A DNA stretch of 55,161 bases, taken from Streptomyces sennicomposti (lineage in GTDB: Bacteria; Actinomycetota; Actinomycetes; Streptomycetales; Streptomycetaceae). The stretch spans positions 1 to 55,161 of the forward strand of contig NZ_JAIOAB010000049.1 in assembly GCF_019890635.1 (NCBI RefSeq), in the 5' to 3' direction. The translations under genes and the position numbers were made by a program. Positions 52,075-55,161 of the stretch are shown here, one piece after another. Below the pieces are notes generated by a model that saw nothing but the letters and a program-made list of their open reading frames with translations, did not search any database and was not told the DNA's origin. Numbering within the stretch: the stretch's first letter is position 1; each line of letters starts with the position of its first letter.

Positions 52075-52769
52075 TGGCGGAGATGAAGCTCGACCCGATG
52101 GAGATGCTGCTGCGGCTGACGGGTGACCTGTCGGCCGTACGCACCCGCGTCACTGAGCTGGAGGACCAGAAACTCAGCGAGGCACTCGACGGGCTCGACA
52201 CGAAGGTGGGACAGCTCAAGGAGACGCTGGCGGCCGTCGTCGAGGCCATCCGGCAGATCCAGGCGGACCCGGAGGAAGAGGAAGCACCCGACTGGCCCGG
52301 CACCACGCCGAACTGGATGGACGACCTCGACCAGGAGCAGGCCCGGGTCCTGTGGGACTGGCTCACGGAGTGGTGCCAGAACAAGCTGTGGCCGTTCTAC
52401 GCCCAAGAGGTGTGGAAGCCCTGCTGGTACAAGCACCCGCGGCTGCGTATCGAGCTGACCTCCCTGTGCGCGAACTGGTACTGGTCGTACGCGAAGGGGG
52501 CGCCGCCCACCCGGGTCTCGGAGTGGCACGCGAGGTGGTGGCCGCACGTCGAGAAGGTGCTGCGGGAGGAACTGAAGAAGTGCGGGATGCCCCGTGACGA
52601 CCTCAAGAACCCCAAGCACCCGGTGCCGGTGCCGATCGTGCCCACGGAGGCCAACCCGAACCCGCCGGCGCCGCCGTTCACCGAAGAGGACTTCGCCGAA
52701 CCGGGCTTCCTGGCGGCGGTGGAGAAGGACATCGCCCGGCGCCCGGCGCCGGAGAAGGAAGCTGACTGA
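52071..52769 (+). CDS. DUF4913 protein
   Basis: 232 residues, start GTG 52071 or ATG 52074 in the coupling-protein stop. The middle (VLWDWLTEWCQNKLWPFYAQ, PCWYKHPRLRIELTSLCANW, VSEWHARWWPHVEKVL) matches the W-rich DUF4913 family of actinomycete plasmids. The N terminus is a coiled coil (LTELEDQKL-type). Probably acts with the coupling protein; role unknown. Confidence 0.85.
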   Translation: MMAEMKLDPMEMLLRLTGDLSAVRTRVTELEDQKLSEALDGLDTKVGQLKETLAAVVEAIRQIQADPEEEEAPDWPGTTPNWMDDLDQEQARVLWDWLTEWCQNKLWPFYAQEVWKPCWYKHPRLRIELTSLCANWYWSYAKGAPPTRVSEWHARWWPHVEKVLREELKKCGMPRDDLKNPKHPVPVPIVPTEANPNPPAPPFTEEDFAEPGFLAAVEKDIARRPAPEKEAD

Positions 52770-52784
52770 GCCGCAGCAGCCACC

Positions 52785-52830
52785 ACGCGGAGGGGGAGTC
52801 ACCCAAATTTGGGTGACTCCCCCTCCGCGT
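52785..52830. terminator. 46-bp perfect palindrome containing a parS-like site
   Basis: Arms 52785-52807 and 52808-52830 match exactly with no loop. The central 20 bp (52798-52817) is GTCACCCAAATTTGGGTGAC. It lies between the converging DUF4913 and parB genes, so it may be both a terminator and a ParB site. Confidence 0.8.
52798..52817. other. parS-like palindrome, copy 2
   Basis: Same 20-bp palindrome as at 7992 and 53077, here at the centre of the 46-bp palindrome just downstream of parB. Confidence 0.75.
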
Positions 52831-52845
52831 TGCCCGGGTCTCGCC

Positions 52846-53901
52846 CTACCGGTCCTTGAGGACCTCGTCGGCCGCGTACGCGATGGACAGGGCCGCGGTG
52901 CTGATGTCCTTCAACGTCTCGGTGGGCGCGTCGTGCAGGGCGCCCGCCTCGATCTCGGCCAGCAGCCCCTGCAGCAGGTCACGGGTCTGGATCGCCTGGT
53001 GCGGGGGCGGATCGTCCACGATCTCGGCATCGACCACCGACTCGTCGCCGTCGCCGGCCGGGGCCTCGCCGGTCGAGTCACCCAAATTTGGGTGACCTCC
53101 GGTCACGGGACCGCTCTGCTCCTGGGCGGCGGTCTCGACGTCCGCCGGGGCCGCTTCCTTCTTCCTGGACCGCGCCGGTTTGGGCTTCGGCTTCGCCTCG
53201 ATGGCCTGCTGGAAGGTTTTCGAGGTCGTCAGCGCCGGCGGCTCGGCGGCCCGCGCCAGCTCGACCAGGCCGTCGACCACGTCGGCCGTGACCCGGTGGC
53301 GGCGTTCGGCGGCCCACCCCCGCAGCGCCACGTATGCGCGGGCGGTCAACTCCTGGCCGTGCTGCTCGACCATCGGCAGCAGCCGGTGGACGTGGGAGTC
53401 GGGGATGGCTCGGGGCCGGTCCTGCTGCTCGGTGATGGCCTTGAGCAGGGGCCACTGCTGAATGCGCCGGTTGACCTCCGATTCAGACTCCCCGAACCGG
53501 TCCTCGCAGTAGTCCGGCCACGTCCGCCCGTCCCGGCGGTACAGGCGCCGGGAGCGGACGGCGTGCGCGGCCTTCCACTTCATCCACTCGGCCCGGTTGC
53601 CGTTGGCGAACGCGGCTTCGCAGTGCCCCAGGTCGTCGACCTCCTGGGGCGTCAAGTCACCCTCGGTGTCGACCTCGACCTCGACGGGCTCGGGGATCAG
53701 GTCCGGCGTGAACGGCTGGGGCCGGTACGGCTCCGGTGCGGTGCTCGTCGGCGACGGGTCGACCTCTCCGGCCGGCGCAGGGACGGCGGGCGCGGCCCTC
53801 TCCGTCCCGCCTTCTCGATCTGTCTCCTGCGCCTCGGCCTTCCGCCGGGCCTCGGCCGCGGCGCTGCGCTGTGCTCGAATCTCCTGCCGGGTGGGGCTCA
53901 C
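52846..53901 (-). CDS. parB: ParB-like partition protein
   Basis: 351 residues, GGAGG ribosome site, GTG 53901, 11 bases after parA. Disordered N terminus to about residue 75, then EAAFANGNRAEWMKWKAAHA, TWPDYCEDRFGESESEVNRR and IQQWPLLKAI, a DNA-binding helical domain, with further helices (VHRLLPMVEQHGQELTARAY). It lacks the ParB/Spo0J CTPase motifs, so it is ParB by gene order rather than by fold. Residues near 269-275 (HPNLGDS) are encoded by a parS-like palindrome. It probably binds those sites and ParA. Confidence 0.75.
   Translation of the reverse strand: MSPTRQEIRAQRSAAAEARRKAEAQETDREGGTERAAPAVPAPAGEVDPSPTSTAPEPYRPQPFTPDLIPEPVEVEVDTEGDLTPQEVDDLGHCEAAFANGNRAEWMKWKAAHAVRSRRLYRRDGRTWPDYCEDRFGESESEVNRRIQQWPLLKAITEQQDRPRAIPDSHVHRLLPMVEQHGQELTARAYVALRGWAAERRHRVTADVVDGLVELARAAEPPALTTSKTFQQAIEAKPKPKPARSRKKEAAPADVETAAQEQSGPVTGGHPNLGDSTGEAPAGDGDESVVDAEIVDDPPPHQAIQTRDLLQGLLAEIEAGALHDAPTETLKDISTAALSIAYAADEVLKDR
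53077..53096. other. parS-like palindrome, copy 3, inside parB
   Basis: GTCACCCAAATTTGGGTGAC within the parB reading frame, 279 bases from the copy downstream of the gene. Confidence 0.75.
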
Positions 53902-53912
53902 CGGCTGACCTC

Positions 53913-54569
53913 CTAGTCGCCAACGGGCAGCAGCCCGCGCTTCTTCATCTCCGTCACCAGCGCACCGAACGCGGTCTTGGCTGCCCCCTCCACCGGGGCT
54001 CCCATGGAGTCGCCGAAGCGCTCACTGCGCGGGATGACCGTGGTGAACACCTCGTATCCCTCCTTGGCCATCTCCTCGCGGTAGTAGCCAGTCGACGACG
54101 CGTTCGCCACGGTGCGGTTGAGCAGCACCCACGTCTCGGGCCTCTTGCCGGTGGCCCTCAGCGGGGCACTGCTCGCCAGGATGTCCTTGAACGACTTGGC
54201 GGTCTCCGGCTCACAGATGCGCTCCCAGTCGGCAGCGGTCGGCGACATGTGCAGGATCACCAGGTCGGCGACACGGAGAATGGAGTCCGCGATGAAGATG
54301 TGGTTCTCGGTGTGTCCGCAGTCCACCATCGCGATGGTCTTCCCCGTCGGCGGCACGACCTTCGTGTGGAACTTGGCGTCAGCCTGCAAGTGCACGGGGA
54401 AAGCGAAGTTCCCCTTCTCCGGCTGGCTCCAGCTCCAGAATTGCTTGCTGTGGTCGGCGTCGTACCCGACGACCTCGTAGCCTTCCTCGTCCTCCAGCAG
54501 GGCGTGCGACAGCCACCCGGTGTCGGTGGTCTTGCCCGTCGTGCGGGGCGACATGTTCGCGATGAGCAT
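53913..54569 (-). CDS. parA: ParA-like ATPase with unusual Walker A
   Basis: 218 residues. LIANMSPRTTGKTT occupies the deviant Walker A position; the GKTT is kept but the signature lysine (K of KGGxGKTT) is replaced by Pro-Arg. VVGYDADHSKQFW, IAMVDCGHTENHIFIADSIL and ADLVILHMSPTAADWERI follow the ParA/MinD order. Immediately upstream of parB. The lost signature lysine could alter dimerisation-driven ATP hydrolysis. Confidence 0.85.
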   Translation of the reverse strand: MLIANMSPRTTGKTTDTGWLSHALLEDEEGYEVVGYDADHSKQFWSWSQPEKGNFAFPVHLQADAKFHTKVVPPTGKTIAMVDCGHTENHIFIADSILRVADLVILHMSPTAADWERICEPETAKSFKDILASSAPLRATGKRPETWVLLNRTVANASSTGYYREEMAKEGYEVFTTVIPRSERFGDSMGAPVEGAAKTAFGALVTEMKKRGLLPVGD

Positions 54570-54653
54570 GGCCGGAGCCTATTGGCACAGCCGAGATCAA
54601 CACATCACGGACGCCCTCTTCCGCCCCCATAAGACCCGCTTGATACGCAAGAA

Positions 54654-54675
54654 CCCGCCCCCGGCCGGGGGCGGG
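54654..54675. terminator. 22-bp GC palindrome
   Basis: CCCGCCCCCGG (54654-54664) with its complement 54665-54675, about 25 bases past the stop of the gene at 54700 on the minus strand, in the gap before parA. Confidence 0.65.
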
Positions 54676-54699
54676 CTCGTCCGGACGCGTGCGGGCCAG

Positions 54700-55119
54700 T
54701 CAGGTCTCCCACACCGCCCAGGGCTGGTCCTGAGTGGCGCCGCGCAGCCACATCGCGGCGTGCTGCACACCGTTGGCGTACCGGCGGCGCGGCCCGCGCA
54801 TCGCGGTCTCGGCCTCGTCGTCCTCGGCGCGCAGCTGCCGGGCGTCGGGGATGCCGGCGGCGCGGTCTGAGATCGGGCTGCGGCCCTGGCCGACGGCCCA
54901 CCGGTAGGTCGCCCGTACGCCCTCGTGGAACTCCTCCAGCTGGTAACCCGTCCGCACGGCGTGCTCGATGTTGTCGAGCAGCGCGGTGACCTCGGCCAGC
55001 GTGCGCCGGCCGACCAGCGGCTCCGCGGGCGCGTCTGGCGGCGGGGCGGTCTGCTGCGCCGCGGTTGCTCCGGCCGGCGGCGTGGCGCCCGGCCCGTTCC
55101 ACATCGGGTAGTCAGCCAT
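54700..55119 (-). CDS. hypothetical protein upstream of parA
   Basis: 139 residues, ATG 55119. A Pro/Ala-rich N terminus precedes a helical domain (VGRRTLAEVTALLDNIEHAV, YQLEEFHEGVRATYRWAVGQ) and ARQLRAEDDEAETAMRGPRR. No family known. Ends before the 54654 palindrome, so probably separate from parAB. Confidence 0.65.
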   Translation of the reverse strand: MADYPMWNGPGATPPAGATAAQQTAPPPDAPAEPLVGRRTLAEVTALLDNIEHAVRTGYQLEEFHEGVRATYRWAVGQGRSPISDRAAGIPDARQLRAEDDEAETAMRGPRRRYANGVQHAAMWLRGATQDQPWAVWET

Positions 55120-55161
55120 ACAGGCACGGTAGCGGGCGGCACGGACAGCGGGCAGGCAGTA

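Overview
The window looks like the backbone of a conjugative or mobilisable plasmid (or an excised integrative element) from Streptomyces or a close actinomycete. The base composition is very GC-rich with strong third-position bias. Genes are packed into operons joined by 4-base ATGA or GTGA overlaps. Many of the families seen (DUF6415, DUF4913, DUF2637-like membrane proteins, TPR regulators with a Tat-like twin-arginine motif, AEP-type replication proteins) are typical of Streptomyces plasmids. No rRNA, tRNA, IS element, CRISPR array or central metabolism gene was seen. The sequence could be a whole circular plasmid, but circularity cannot be shown from the window.

Layout. 0-5.1 kb (minus): a 1674-residue MobF relaxase-helicase. 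5.1-6.0 kb: a large intergenic region, the best neighbourhood for oriT, followed by a GTGGGGA/TTCCCC-rich zone. 6.0-7.9 kb (minus): a four-gene overlapping operon ending in an HNH endonuclease, driven by a probable leaderless promoter with paired AACTnAGTT operators. 8-12.5 kb: an Mrr-like membrane protein, a NERD protein, a long coiled-coil protein and a DUF6884-like protein. 13.2-18 kb (minus): three plasmid hypotheticals and the probable replication protein (primase fold, zinc motif, HTH). 18.4-22 kb: an RHH protein, a GNAT/TPR-regulator pair and a divergent DUF6415 pair. 22-26.4 kb: a cupin-like protein, a Spo11/TopoVI-A-like toprim protein and small genes. 26.5-28.7 kb: two conjugation-type membrane proteins. 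29.8-38 kb (plus): an HTH regulator fused by overlap to a tyrosine recombinase, small genes, a degenerate recombinase, an RHH repressor bracketed by its likely operators, and a DEDDh exonuclease. 38-46.9 kb (minus): two flanking genes (an excisionase-like protein and a caspase-fold relative that looks inactive), and a 14-gene operon with a C5-cytosine methyltransferase, ASCH, DUF4326, DUF1643, a DnaB-N-domain protein and several acidic-tailed proteins. 47-52.8 kb (plus): a transfer operon with an RHH regulator, a membrane/coiled-coil protein, a TraG/VirD4-type coupling ATPase and DUF4913. 52.8-54.6 kb (minus): parAB, then one more gene.

How the parts fit: replication (primase-type Rep plus DnaB-N protein), segregation (ParA, ParB and three identical 20-bp palindromes that are the likely parS sites), transfer (relaxase, coupling protein, VirB6/TrbL-like and VirB8-like proteins, SpdB/DUF2637-like protein) and host adaptation or anti-restriction (methyltransferase, ASCH, DUF1643, DUF4326). 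No VirB4 ATPase was found, so the transfer machine is either incomplete in this window or unconventional.

The most interesting signals are: (1) near-identical acidic-hydrophobic C-terminal tails (EEIDL, LDIDF, EIDLDVDM) on the relaxase and on three small proteins of one operon, which could be a shared recruitment signal for the coupling protein; (2) three copies of GTCACCCAAATTTGGGTGAC, one inside parB and one at the heart of a 46-bp perfect palindrome; (3) a structured hairpin with a conserved loop present twice, once in the leader of the coupling-protein gene; (4) a 13-bp motif in three separate upstream regions; (5) a stand-alone Spo11-like protein keeping both the tyrosine and the toprim acids.
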